From contig JBBCIV010000202.1 in assembly GCA_037189665.1 (NCBI GenBank), forward strand, positions 1 to 20,408: a stretch of DNA of 20,408 nt, in the 5' to 3' direction. Shown here piece by piece: positions 6,939-15,161 of the stretch; the first letter of the stretch is position 1, and the number at the start of each line of letters is the position of its first letter. The position numbers and the translations under genes are program-made. The notes beneath the pieces were generated by a model. It did not search any database. It was not told the origin of the DNA and saw nothing but the letters and a program-made list of their open reading frames with translations. Source of the DNA: BPJO01 sp037189665 (GTDB lineage: Bacteria; Planctomycetota; Phycisphaerae; Tepidisphaerales; Tepidisphaeraceae).

Positions 6939-8783
6939 ATGCCCGCAGAAATCACCATGCCCCAGCTTTCGGACACGATGACCGAGGGCACGATCGTCAA
7001 GTGGCTCAAGAAGGAAGGCGAGGCGGTCAAGGCCGGCGAGATCGTCGCCGAGGTCGAGACCGACAAGGCGACGATGGAGATGGAAAGCTTCGAGTCCGGC
7101 ACGCTCGCGTCGATCCTGGTGAAGGAAGGCGACAAGGCCCCGGTCGGCGCTGCGATCGCGATCGTCGCCAAGGCCGGCGAGAAAATCGAAGATCTGAAGA
7201 AAAACGCTCCCAAAGCCCCCGCCGCCGGCGGGGGAGGAGCATCGCAGCCTGCAAAACCCCAACGCATTCCTCCGAAATCCGACGCCCAAAAATCCGAGTC
7301 GAAACCCGAGCCCGTCGCTCAGAAGTCGAAACCCGAGGAAAAGAAGCCCTCGCCTGCTCCCGCAAACAAGCCCGGCAACTACAACTTCGACCTCATCGTC
7401 ATCGGCGGCGGCCCCGCGGGCTACGCTGCTGCGATCCGCGCCGGGCAGCTCAAGAAACGCGTCCTCTGCGTCGAAAAGGAAAACCTCGGCGGCACGTGTC
7501 TCAACTGGGGCTGCATCCCGACCAAGGCATTGCTCGAAAGCGGCGCGTTCGTCCGCAAGCTCAAGCATGACGCCGCCACCTGGGGCGTGTCGTTCGACAA
7601 CCTGAAGATCGACTTTTCCAAGTCCATCCAGCGCTCGCGCGACATCGCCGGCAAGCTGTCCAAGGGCATCGCGCACCTGTTCAACAAGTACACCGTCAAG
7701 CACGAGTTCGGCGTCGCCAAGGTGCTTGCCCCCCACAAGGTGCAGATCGAGCTGAAGGACGGCAAGAAGGACGTCACGAAGGACGTCACGGCCCAGAACA
7801 TCCTCGTCTGTACCGGCGCGCGGGCCCGCGAACTGCCGAACATCAAGTTCGACGGCAAGAAGATCATCAGCTCGCGCGAGGCGATGAGCCTGAAGGAGCA
7901 GCCGAAGAAGCTCGCCATCATCGGCGCCGGCGCGATCGGCTGCGAGTTCGCCGATTTTTACAACGCGATGGGCACTGAGGTGACCATCATCGAAATGCTC
8001 GACCATCTTCTTCCGATCGAGGATGAGGATTGCTCGATCCTGCTCGAGCGCAGCTTCGCCAAGCGCGGCATCAAGGCGCTGACCAAGACGAAGACCGAGT
8101 CGGTCGATACGTCGGGCAAGGGCGTGAAGCTGAAGCTCACCACGCCCAAGGGCGAGGAGACGATCGAGGCCGACGCCTGCCTGCTGGCGGTGGGCGTGAC
8201 GGGCAACGTCGAGGGCCTGTTCGAGAAGGACGCGCCGGTCGAGATCTTCAAGGGCCACATCAAGGTGGAGCCGAACGTCTACGCCACCAACGTCGAGGGC
8301 GTCTACGCCGCCGGCGACGTGATCGGCCCGCCGTGGCTGGCCCACGTGGCGCACCACGAGGCGGTGTACGCGGTCGAGAAGATCTTCGGCGTGAGCGATC
8401 ACGACATCAATTACAAGATGATCCCCGGCTGTACGTACACGCACCCGCAGGTGGCGAGCATCGGCCTGACCGAGAAGAAGGCCCGCGAGCAGGGGCTGAA
8501 GATCAAGGTGGGCAAGTTCCCCTTCAGCGCCTCCGGCCGCGCGCTGGCGGCGGGGGATACGGAGGGCTTCGTGAAGCTCATCTTCGGCGCCCAATACGGC
8601 GAGCTGATCGGCGCCCACATGATCGGCGAGAACGTCACCGAAATGCTGGCCGAACTGGTCATGGCCCAGAAGCTGGAGGCCACCGAAGCCGAGATCATCG
8701 AAGCCATGCACCCGCACCCCACGCTCTCCGAAGCCATCATGGAGTCCGCCGGCGTGGCGGATGGCAGGGCGATCCACTTCTGA
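6939..8783 (+). CDS. lpdA: Dihydrolipoamide dehydrogenase (PDH E3) with N-terminal lipoyl domain
   Basis: E3 reoxidises the dihydrolipoyl arm of E2 using FAD and NAD+. The 614-aa protein is longer than the usual 460-480 aa because residues 1-82 are a lipoyl domain (Lys43 in ETDKATMEME), joined by a Pro/Lys/Ser-rich linker (about 88-147). The flavoprotein part follows: IGGGPAG for FAD (155-161), the redox disulfide in GGTCLNWGCIPTK (Cys187, Cys192), IIGAGAIGCEF for NAD, and AAGDVIGPPWLAH. The C-terminal MHPHPTLSEAI carries the catalytic His593-Glu598 pair. Lipoyl-E3 fusions are known from other PDH systems. Only six differences are seen from the E2 lipoyl domain in the first 81 residues. The ATG directly abuts the palindromic element at 6852-6938. 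This is the last pdh gene. Confidence 0.95.
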   Translation: MPAEITMPQLSDTMTEGTIVKWLKKEGEAVKAGEIVAEVETDKATMEMESFESGTLASILVKEGDKAPVGAAIAIVAKAGEKIEDLKKNAPKAPAAGGGGASQPAKPQRIPPKSDAQKSESKPEPVAQKSKPEEKKPSPAPANKPGNYNFDLIVIGGGPAGYAAAIRAGQLKKRVLCVEKENLGGTCLNWGCIPTKALLESGAFVRKLKHDAATWGVSFDNLKIDFSKSIQRSRDIAGKLSKGIAHLFNKYTVKHEFGVAKVLAPHKVQIELKDGKKDVTKDVTAQNILVCTGARARELPNIKFDGKKIISSREAMSLKEQPKKLAIIGAGAIGCEFADFYNAMGTEVTIIEMLDHLLPIEDEDCSILLERSFAKRGIKALTKTKTESVDTSGKGVKLKLTTPKGEETIEADACLLAVGVTGNVEGLFEKDAPVEIFKGHIKVEPNVYATNVEGVYAAGDVIGPPWLAHVAHHEAVYAVEKIFGVSDHDINYKMIPGCTYTHPQVASIGLTEKKAREQGLKIKVGKFPFSASGRALAAGDTEGFVKLIFGAQYGELIGAHMIGENVTEMLAELVMAQKLEATEAEIIEAMHPHPTLSEAIMESAGVADGRAIHF

Positions 8784-8799
8784 TCACCCAAAGGGGAGG

Positions 8800-9002
8800 A
8801 TGGCGTTGGCGACGAAGTTTCGCGATCTGCTCAGGCAGTTGCAGGACGATGGGTGGCAGCACGTCCGGACGACGGGCAGCCATCTGATTTCAGGCATCCT
8901 CGCAAGCCCGGCTTGGTCACCGTGCCGTCCGGTGGCAAGCTGAGCCACGACGTTCCGCCGGGAACTTTGCGGTCGATTCTGAAGCAGGCGGGGTTACAAT
9001 AA
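8800..9002 (+). pseudogene. hicA: hicA-like mRNA interferase toxin gene, frameshifted
   Basis: HicA toxins are small dsRBD-fold mRNA interferases. The frame from ATG 8800 reads KFRDLLRQLQDDGWQHVRTTGSH, including the active-site His region, then goes out of phase. In the next frame, from about 8886, the family's C-terminal half continues: FRHPRKPGLVTVPSGGKLSH, then DVPPGTLRSILKQAGLQ and TAA at 9000-9002. Restoring one T in the T3 run at 8888-8890 joins the halves as GSHLIFRHP, as expected for HicA. GGGGAGG (8793-8799) lies right against the ATG and better suits the TTG at 8806. The gene is 16 nt after the E3 stop and 5 nt before hicB. It is either a true inactivating deletion or a homopolymer sequencing error. 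Confidence 0.75.
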
Positions 9003-9007
9003 GTGCG

Positions 9008-9217
9008 ATGGACTACACTGTGATCATCGAGGCCGCCGATGACGGCGCCTTCGGCGCGTATGTCCCGGACCTGCCGGGGTGCGTCTCAAGCGGTGCCACG
9101 CGCGAAGAGGCGCTGGAGATGGTGCGGGAAGCGATTCGCGGCCACATTCAAACGCTTCGTGAAGTCGGCGAGCCCGTTCCTCCGCCGCGGTCTCGCGCGG
9201 AAGTCGTGGCGGCGTAG
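9008..9217 (+). CDS. hicB: HicB-family antitoxin (short form)
   Basis: The 69-aa product has the HicB/UPF0150 fold signature: MDYTVIIEAADDGAFGAYVP, then DLPGCVSSGATREEALEMVREAI, followed by a Pro-rich tail (VPPPRS). HicB binds and neutralises HicA. This is the short type, with only the partner-binding RNase H-like domain and no visible C-terminal DNA-binding domain, so autorepression of the locus is doubtful. The gene starts 5 nt after the hicA stop, the normal hicA-hicB order. It appears intact although its toxin is frameshifted. Its stop codon directly abuts the stop codon of the convergent glycosyltransferase gene. Confidence 0.85.
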   Translation: MDYTVIIEAADDGAFGAYVPDLPGCVSSGATREEALEMVREAIRGHIQTLREVGEPVPPPRSRAEVVAA

Positions 9218-10477
9218 TCAGTACGCATCCTTATTCGCGTTCGCGATTGCTTTTAGCAGGATCTGCTCGATCTTCGCGCACGAAATTGCCTTGTCGTAGC
9301 GGTCGACCAGCGCCGATCGGGCCCGGTTGCCCATTGTGGCGCATTGGTCGGCGTTGCATCGCAGCGATTCGATGGCGGCGATCATGCCGTTCACGTCGCC
9401 GGGGGGGATGACTGCGCCCGCGTCGTGTTCGATCAGGATGCGCGCGGCCTCGGCCTCGCGCGGGCCCACCATCAGCGATGGCTTGCCGGCGGCGAGGATG
9501 CCGAAGAGCTTGCTCGGCACGACGATTCCCGTGAACGCCGGCGACTGGCTTACCAAGTGTACGTCGGCGAGGTTCAGCAGGTCGTTCAGGCGCTCGCGCG
9601 GCTGGTAGGGCAGGAACGTGACGTGCGCCCATCCCTCGGCCGACGATCGTTCCTTCAGCACGTTCATCCCGCGTCCGCCGCCGGTGAAGCACCAGCGGAG
9701 GCCGGCCGATTCTCGCGTGGCGCGGATGGATTGCACGATCGTCTCGACGTCGTGCGCCTGGCCGAAGTTGCCGGAATAGAGCAGCACGAACGAATCGCTT
9801 AATCCGAGTTCGGCACGAAGCGGATTGGCGTCGCGATCGGTGGGGAAAACTTCGCGATGGTCGGCCCACGGCTGGACGACGTGGACGCGATCGGCGCACT
9901 CCGGCGGAAGGTAGCGGTCGAGCAGCAGGCCGCGCATGTCGTCGCCTAGAGCGATCAGCGCATCGCAGGCGCGGAGCGTGCGACGGGTGATCGCGGACAT
10001 GACGCGCGTGCCCAGCCCGTCCGGCTTCAGCACGCCCATCGCCACGGCCGCGTCGGGGTAGAGGTCCATCACGTGGTTGACCAGCGCGATTCGCCGTCCG
10101 TCATCGCGCGTGCGAAGTTGCTTCTGCAGCATTCCCAGCACCGAGATCATCGGCGGGCTGGTGAGCGCGAGGATGACGTCCGGCGCGGGCGAGCGGGCGA
10201 TCTGCCACATCGACGTCAAGTAATAGCTGAGGAAGTCCGCCATCCGGCCGACGTTGTGAACTTTGCCGAACGCGGTCTGCGGCACGCGGTGGACCGCGAT
10301 GTTGCCGATGCGCTCGTGCGCCTGCTCGAACTGTTCGGTCGTGCCGTATTTGGTGCGGCTGGTGACCGCCGTCACCCGATGGCCGGCGGCGTCGAGGTGG
10401 CGGGCCAGGTCCCACATGTGCTGGGCGGTCGCGGCGACATCCGGGTAAAAGGTCTGGTTCAGGATCAGAACGTGCAT
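9218..10477 (-). CDS. Glycosyltransferase family 4 (WcaI/WbuB-like)
   Basis: The frame extends to 10552, but the start at 10477 (MHVLILNQTFYPDVAATAQH) fits the GT4 family N-terminus, giving 419 aa. The N-terminal Rossmann domain shows QTFYPDVAATAQHMWDLARHL and NHVMDLYPDAAVAMG. The C-terminal donor-binding domain shows VLLYSGNFGQAHDVET (231-246), FLPYQPRERLNDLLNLADVHLV and the nucleotide-sugar site PSKLFGILAAGKPSL...GPREAEAARI (321-347). The pattern is closest to the WcaI/WbuB branch used in capsule and O-antigen assembly; the sugar is not predictable. The enzyme is likely cytoplasmic or membrane-associated. No other polysaccharide genes flank it. A plausible promoter lies at 10523-10552. Confidence 0.85.
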   Translation of the reverse strand: MHVLILNQTFYPDVAATAQHMWDLARHLDAAGHRVTAVTSRTKYGTTEQFEQAHERIGNIAVHRVPQTAFGKVHNVGRMADFLSYYLTSMWQIARSPAPDVILALTSPPMISVLGMLQKQLRTRDDGRRIALVNHVMDLYPDAAVAMGVLKPDGLGTRVMSAITRRTLRACDALIALGDDMRGLLLDRYLPPECADRVHVVQPWADHREVFPTDRDANPLRAELGLSDSFVLLYSGNFGQAHDVETIVQSIRATRESAGLRWCFTGGGRGMNVLKERSSAEGWAHVTFLPYQPRERLNDLLNLADVHLVSQSPAFTGIVVPSKLFGILAAGKPSLMVGPREAEAARILIEHDAGAVIPPGDVNGMIAAIESLRCNADQCATMGNRARSALVDRYDKAISCAKIEQILLKAIANANKDAY

Positions 10478-10522
10478 CAATTCGCCATCGCCAAAAATGC
10501 CCGCGGAACACGCCAGCCATCG

Positions 10523-10552
10523 ATTATGGACCATGCGACAGGCCAATTCCAA
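10523..10552 (-). promoter_or_regulatory. Sigma70-like promoter for the glycosyltransferase
   Basis: On the minus strand TTGGAA (10552-10547) and CATAAT (10528-10523, five of six consensus) are 18 bp apart. The start would be near 10516, about 39 nt before the chosen ATG. The rest of the 197-nt divergent gap (10478-10674) should hold the promoter of the AsmA-like gene, but no convincing pair was seen there. Confidence 0.4.
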
Positions 10553-10674
10553 TCGACGGCCGCAATTTCGGCTTCCCTCCGGCCCGGCGATGTGTCTTTA
10601 TTCGGACCTGAAGATGGTCGATACATGAAGTACGCCGGTAGAATCCGCGTAGACGTCAGACAAGGCACGATCCC

Positions 10675-13600
10675 ATGACCGACTCAAACTCCGCTCCTGA
10701 TTCTTCCGCTGCCACCCCCGCGTCTGAATCGGCGCCACCGAAGAAGAGAAAACGCCGGTTATTGTTGAAGTCGATCGCGGTGCTGTTGGTGCTGGCCGTG
10801 CTGCTGGTCGTCTTCCTGCCGACGATCCTCAGCCTTTCGCCCGCGCGGTCGCTCATCGTCTCGCAGGCCAACGGCTACCTCGACGGCAAGGCGGAGGTCG
10901 CATCGTGGAGCTTCGGGTGGTTTAGCCCGGTCCGCATCGAGGGAGCCCGCGTCTACGACCGGCAGAACGCGCTGGTGCTCGACCTGGCGAAGTTTGAAAC
11001 CGAGGCCACGCTGCTGAGCTTGGCGCGGCAGAACTTCAACTTCGGCAAGACGACGGTGATCGCCGACGCCACCAACGTGATTGTCCGTCCTGATGGCCGC
11101 TCGAACCTGCACGACGTCTTTAAACTTCCCCCGGCCGACCCGAGTAAGAAACCGTCGCCCGAGCCGCCTGCGCCCGCCGGCGAAACGAAAATCCCCGATG
11201 TGAAGATCGACCTCCAGCTTGACCTCCGCGGGGGCATCCAACTGGTCGATGCGGCCGGGCGGAAGGCGTCGCGCCTCGAACTGCGCCAGGGCAGCGGCGG
11301 GACGGTGAAGATCGACGACATCAACGCCGGCATCACGTCCGACCTGAAGCTCATCTACGACGTCGACGGCGGCGCGCAAAGCACGATCTCGGTGGCCGGC
11401 ACGATCGACGTGGTCGAGAACAACACGCTGGATCCGGCCGGCCTGGCAACGGTATTGAAGCTGGCGCTGGTCAACGTCGATCTGTCGGCGGCGCAGCCGG
11501 TCCTCGCTTTGGCGGGCGTCGAAGGAACGACGGTCGCGGGTTTGGTGAACGGGCAGATCGACGCCGACCTGCAAAAAGGCCAGGCCGGCAGCGCCAAAGG
11601 CGAAGTGCAGATCGGCAAGTTCGCGTTCGCCTCGCCGGCGATCCCGGACAAGTACAACGCCGAGCTGATCCGCCTGCCGATCAGCGTGTCGCGCGTGGTC
11701 GAAGCCGGCGGCCCGCGGTTGAAGGTGGACGTGCAGGCGATCGCCCCGGAAGTGTCGGCCGCGATCGTGGGCGAGGTGCCGGAGTCGGCGATCGAGCGCC
11801 TCCAGCAAAACCAGTTGCCCGGCGCCGACGGCGCGCTGTCGCTCATCATCACCGCCGACCCGAAGAGGGCGGCCGAGTCGTTTCCCAACACGCTCAAACT
11901 CCTCCCCGGCGTCGCCATCAACGATGGCAAGCTGGCGACGAAGATCGACCTGTGGCTGAAGCCCGATTCGGTCGTCTACGCGCTGAACGCCGACGCGAAC
12001 GTCGCCGGCACGCAGTCCGGCAAGCGCATCGCGATCGAGCCGATCACGGTCGCCACCACTGGCACGCTGACGAACCTCGCCGACCCCCTGCGCGGGCTAA
12101 AGGCGATCTCGCTCGACGTGAACAGCCAGAGCAAGTTCATCACCTTCAAGGGCGGCGGCGAGTCCGTCACCGATTTGCAGGGCGGCGGCGAGGCGAACCT
12201 CGACCTGCTTCGCGACCAGCTTGCGCAGTTCGCCGACCTGAGCAACGTCGATCTGGCCGGCAGGGCGTTCTTCTCGCTGCGAAACCGCGCGACCGATGAC
12301 AACCACGCCGCCTACGCGTTCGACCTCGGCGCCACCCTCACCGGCATCAAGGCCCGCCTCGCCGGCGTGCCGCCCATCGACCTGCCGTTCGTGAAGGTGG
12401 GCGTCAGCAGCCAGTACGCGCTGAGCGATGATTCCGCCAATCCCGTTCAGTCCATCGGACGGGCAACCGCGTCGCTCCTCGTTGGGCCGAGCGAAGACAG
12501 GCCGCTGGTGGACGCGCTCGTCAACGTTACGGACGTCAATCCTCGCGATCGGACGCTCGGCGCGTTCAAGATCGATCGCATGACGATCGCCGACCTGAAA
12601 GAACTGCAGCGCCTGATCGACCCGTTCGTGCCGCAGCTGCGCGAGCAGCAGATCGAGCTGCGCCGCGGCGCCGTCTACTTCACCGCTGAGGGGAAGGTGG
12701 ACGTGGTTAAGCGAAACATCACGTTGGATCAGCTCGACGCCAGCACGCCCAGCCTTCAGGTCTTCATGAAAGGCCAGGAACTGCTCAACGACCGCTTCGT
12801 CATCACGTTGGCGGGCGGCGTGAGCCAGGCGGAGCAGTTGGAATTGGCGCTGTCGAAGCTGTCGGTCCGCAGCGATTTACTTACGCTCGCACAACAGGGC
12901 GAACAGCTGCGCGTCGTGCTGGGCGAAACGGGTTTGCCGCGCGGGGCAGGCAAGCTCGATATTGCGCTGAACTTCATCCCCCTGAACCGCGTGATGCGCG
13001 CCCTCTCGCCGCAGCCGATGAACACCATTACCGGTGGACAGCTCGGCGGCCAGCTTACGTTTGCGAATGACGCGGGGAAGCCGACCGTGGGCTTCGCCGG
13101 CGAGATCAAGGGGTTGTCGATCGACCAGACGCCGGTGAACAACGAGTCGCTCGCCATCGCGCTGAACGCCGTCACCAACGAACAGCTCGACCACGCCGGC
13201 GTGAGCGCGAACGTGAGGGGCAGCTTCCTGACGGTGACGGCGCGCGATACGTCCGTCCGCCTTGCGCCGGGAACGCCGGCGCTGAAGATGGTGGAAAAGG
13301 CGACGCTGGCGATCGGCGTGCCCGATGCGCAAAAGGCGGTCGCGATCGCGAGGTCGCTCGTGCCCAACCTCGATCTGCCCTACACGCCGGCCGGCGGGGT
13401 GGCGATCAACGCGGTGGTGGACGGCACGAAGGCCGACGTCGATCTGAAGGCCAGCCGGCTTGCCCTGACGGACAAGGCGGGCAAGTCGTACCGGTTCGAC
13501 GCGAGGAAGCCCATCTCGCTGGTGGCGGGCGTCGACATCGCGGGCGCGGAGAAGATCGATCGCCTGACGGTGACGAAGCTGGAAGGCGATCTCGACGTCG

Positions 13601-15105
13601 CGCAGATCGCGATGCTCGAGCCAATCGTGGTGGATGATCCGACCGGCAAACTCTCGCCGCGCGGGAAACTGCGGGTGAGCGGCTCGCTGGAACGAGTGAC
13701 GCCGCTCTTGCAGTTCATCCAGGCCGCGGAGAAGCCGTTGCCCTACCGCGGGCTGTTCGAGATCAGCCCGAACGTGTCGGCCAGCGGGTCGGTGGTGACG
13801 GCGCAGCTCGGCGGAACGGTGCACGACTTCAGCATGATCGACGCCGCCGGCAAGCCCAGCTTCACCGAGAAAGAAGTGAAGATCATCGGCGACCTGTCGG
13901 CCGACCTCGACCGGAAGGTCGCGACGATCCGCTCGCTGAACGTCGATATGGCCAGCAGCAAGGCGGCGACGTTGAGCGTGACGGGCGCGGTCGAGCAATT
14001 CGATACGCCCGCGCCGGTGCTCAAGGAAGTGGTGGCGAAGGTGAACGCGACGGGCGAGCTCGCCTGGCCGCTGGTATTGCCGTTCCTGCCGCCGGAGCAG
14101 CAGGAGAAGCTGTCTAGCGCGAAGATCAGCGGGCCGATCACGTTCGACGTCACCGCCAACGGTTCGTACCTGACCGACAAGCCGCTGCACGAGGCAATCC
14201 GCCCGCTGCAGGCGCGCGGGCAGGCATCGCTGTCGTACGCGGACCTTGGCGCGTCATACGGCATCGCAGTGGGCAATTTGCAGCAGTTTTTCACGGTTCA
14301 CAACAACGGCCAGCTCGTCACCGGGCATCGCAATGAAGCGGGCAGGTGGACGTTCGCGCCCGCGTTCGACATCAACGGCGGCAAGGGCAGCTTCGGCAGT
14401 GTGGTGATCGAACTTGGCGATCCCGACATGCGCGTGTCGATCGGCAGAAAGCAGAACCTGCTGACCGGCGTGCAGCTCAACCACGTGATGGCGGCACAGG
14501 TGGGCTCGATGGCGTCGATGCTGTTCAAGGACAGCAAGAAGGCCTCGGGAATCGTTGACGTCATCGTCATGAAGTGCGAAGGCGTGCCGCTGGCGGACCT
14601 CATGACCGGCAGCAAGAACGCGCAGGCGGAAATCATCTATAACGTGAAAGACCTGCGGCTCGACGGAACGATTCCCTCGGTGCTCTCAAGCGGCCTGCAG
14701 TGGGGCGATCAGGGCATCGTCGGCGACATCGAGAACGGCAGCCTTGTGCTGCAGGACGGCGTGGCGTACCAAAACATGACCATCAACCTCATGAAGATGG
14801 TCGACCAGGAAGACCCCAAGACCGGCAAACGTGAGAAGGTGGGCGTTTTCGAACACCTCACCTTCAAGGGCGGCGTAAACCTGGAGCGGCAGACGTTCAA
14901 GGATTACTCGCTCTGGTTCTCACCCGGCCTGCTGCCGCGCCAGTGGCGCGACAACTTCCCGAAGGGCTTGTCGGCGAACATCGACGGACGGGTGGACGAC
15001 GTGGGCAGCATCATGGGGCAGACGCTGCTGCAAGTCGGCGCGAAAGGCGCGGTGACCGATCTCATCGGCGACCTGCTTAACAAGAACAAGAAAAAGGATC
15101 GCTGA
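10675..15105 (+). CDS. Very large membrane-anchored AsmA/TamB-like protein
   Basis: The 1476-aa product has a short Ser/Ala/Pro cytoplasmic tail, a basic KKRKRR patch (23-28) and one transmembrane segment (about 29-53). A very long, soluble, beta-rich, periplasmic body follows. The N-terminal pattern, TM then LSPARSLIVSQANGYLDG then a 'SFGWFSPVRIEGARVYD' strand, and repeated segments such as VNVTDVNPRDRTLGAFKID match AsmA-family proteins (AsmA, TamB, YhdP), which are thought to form hydrophobic grooves bridging inner and outer membranes. The C-terminal 300 residues resemble an AsmA C-terminal region (GKGSFGSVVIELGDPDMRVS; GVPLADLMTGSKNAQAEIIY). It ends in NKNKKKDR. ATG 10675 follows AAGG (10662-10665). 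It appears monocistronic. Membership of the superfamily is inferred; the exact role is unknown. Confidence 0.65.
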   Translation: MTDSNSAPDSSAATPASESAPPKKRKRRLLLKSIAVLLVLAVLLVVFLPTILSLSPARSLIVSQANGYLDGKAEVASWSFGWFSPVRIEGARVYDRQNALVLDLAKFETEATLLSLARQNFNFGKTTVIADATNVIVRPDGRSNLHDVFKLPPADPSKKPSPEPPAPAGETKIPDVKIDLQLDLRGGIQLVDAAGRKASRLELRQGSGGTVKIDDINAGITSDLKLIYDVDGGAQSTISVAGTIDVVENNTLDPAGLATVLKLALVNVDLSAAQPVLALAGVEGTTVAGLVNGQIDADLQKGQAGSAKGEVQIGKFAFASPAIPDKYNAELIRLPISVSRVVEAGGPRLKVDVQAIAPEVSAAIVGEVPESAIERLQQNQLPGADGALSLIITADPKRAAESFPNTLKLLPGVAINDGKLATKIDLWLKPDSVVYALNADANVAGTQSGKRIAIEPITVATTGTLTNLADPLRGLKAISLDVNSQSKFITFKGGGESVTDLQGGGEANLDLLRDQLAQFADLSNVDLAGRAFFSLRNRATDDNHAAYAFDLGATLTGIKARLAGVPPIDLPFVKVGVSSQYALSDDSANPVQSIGRATASLLVGPSEDRPLVDALVNVTDVNPRDRTLGAFKIDRMTIADLKELQRLIDPFVPQLREQQIELRRGAVYFTAEGKVDVVKRNITLDQLDASTPSLQVFMKGQELLNDRFVITLAGGVSQAEQLELALSKLSVRSDLLTLAQQGEQLRVVLGETGLPRGAGKLDIALNFIPLNRVMRALSPQPMNTITGGQLGGQLTFANDAGKPTVGFAGEIKGLSIDQTPVNNESLAIALNAVTNEQLDHAGVSANVRGSFLTVTARDTSVRLAPGTPALKMVEKATLAIGVPDAQKAVAIARSLVPNLDLPYTPAGGVAINAVVDGTKADVDLKASRLALTDKAGKSYRFDARKPISLVAGVDIAGAEKIDRLTVTKLEGDLDVAQIAMLEPIVVDDPTGKLSPRGKLRVSGSLERVTPLLQFIQAAEKPLPYRGLFEISPNVSASGSVVTAQLGGTVHDFSMIDAAGKPSFTEKEVKIIGDLSADLDRKVATIRSLNVDMASSKAATLSVTGAVEQFDTPAPVLKEVVAKVNATGELAWPLVLPFLPPEQQEKLSSAKISGPITFDVTANGSYLTDKPLHEAIRPLQARGQASLSYADLGASYGIAVGNLQQFFTVHNNGQLVTGHRNEAGRWTFAPAFDINGGKGSFGSVVIELGDPDMRVSIGRKQNLLTGVQLNHVMAAQVGSMASMLFKDSKKASGIVDVIVMKCEGVPLADLMTGSKNAQAEIIYNVKDLRLDGTIPSVLSSGLQWGDQGIVGDIENGSLVLQDGVAYQNMTINLMKMVDQEDPKTGKREKVGVFEHLTFKGGVNLERQTFKDYSLWFSPGLLPRQWRDNFPKGLSANIDGRVDDVGSIMGQTLLQVGAKGAVTDLIGDLLNKNKKKDR

Positions 15106-15122
15106 GACGGGCTGCGGCGGTG

Positions 15123-15161
15123 CATTATCATATCAGCCGTTCAGAAACTGATGTGATAATG
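15123..15161. repeat. Palindromic hairpin between convergent genes, related to the one at 2724-2759
   Basis: CATTATCATATCAG (15123-15136) pairs with CTGATGTGATAATG (15148-15161) over 14 bp, with a single G-U, around an 11-nt loop. It lies 17 nt after the AsmA-like stop and directly against the stop codon of the convergent gene. It may end transcription from both sides, though no U-tract is present. It shares CATATCAG and TGATAAT with the hairpin after the GH5 gene. Confidence 0.6.

Noticed and set aside
7238..7345. E3 linker as a third in-frame palindromic insertion
   Set aside because: The linker is A/T-richer and has a direct 13-nt repeat, but no inverted arms were found; ordinary Pro/Lys linker expansion explains it.
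6870..8777. Long minus-strand open frame (635 codons) opposite the E3 gene, and similar long antisense frames elsewhere
   Set aside because: The frame is a by-product of high GC in the true gene; its product is low-complexity and His/Arg/Leu-rich with no domain, while the plus strand encodes a full E3.
8784..9217. Mobile element carrying the hicAB pair
   Set aside because: No transposase, terminal repeats or target duplications were seen around the pair.
10478..10552. N-terminal extension of the glycosyltransferase to 10552
   Set aside because: The GT4 fold begins at MHVLILNQTFYPD; the extra 25 residues have no counterpart and cover the likely promoter.
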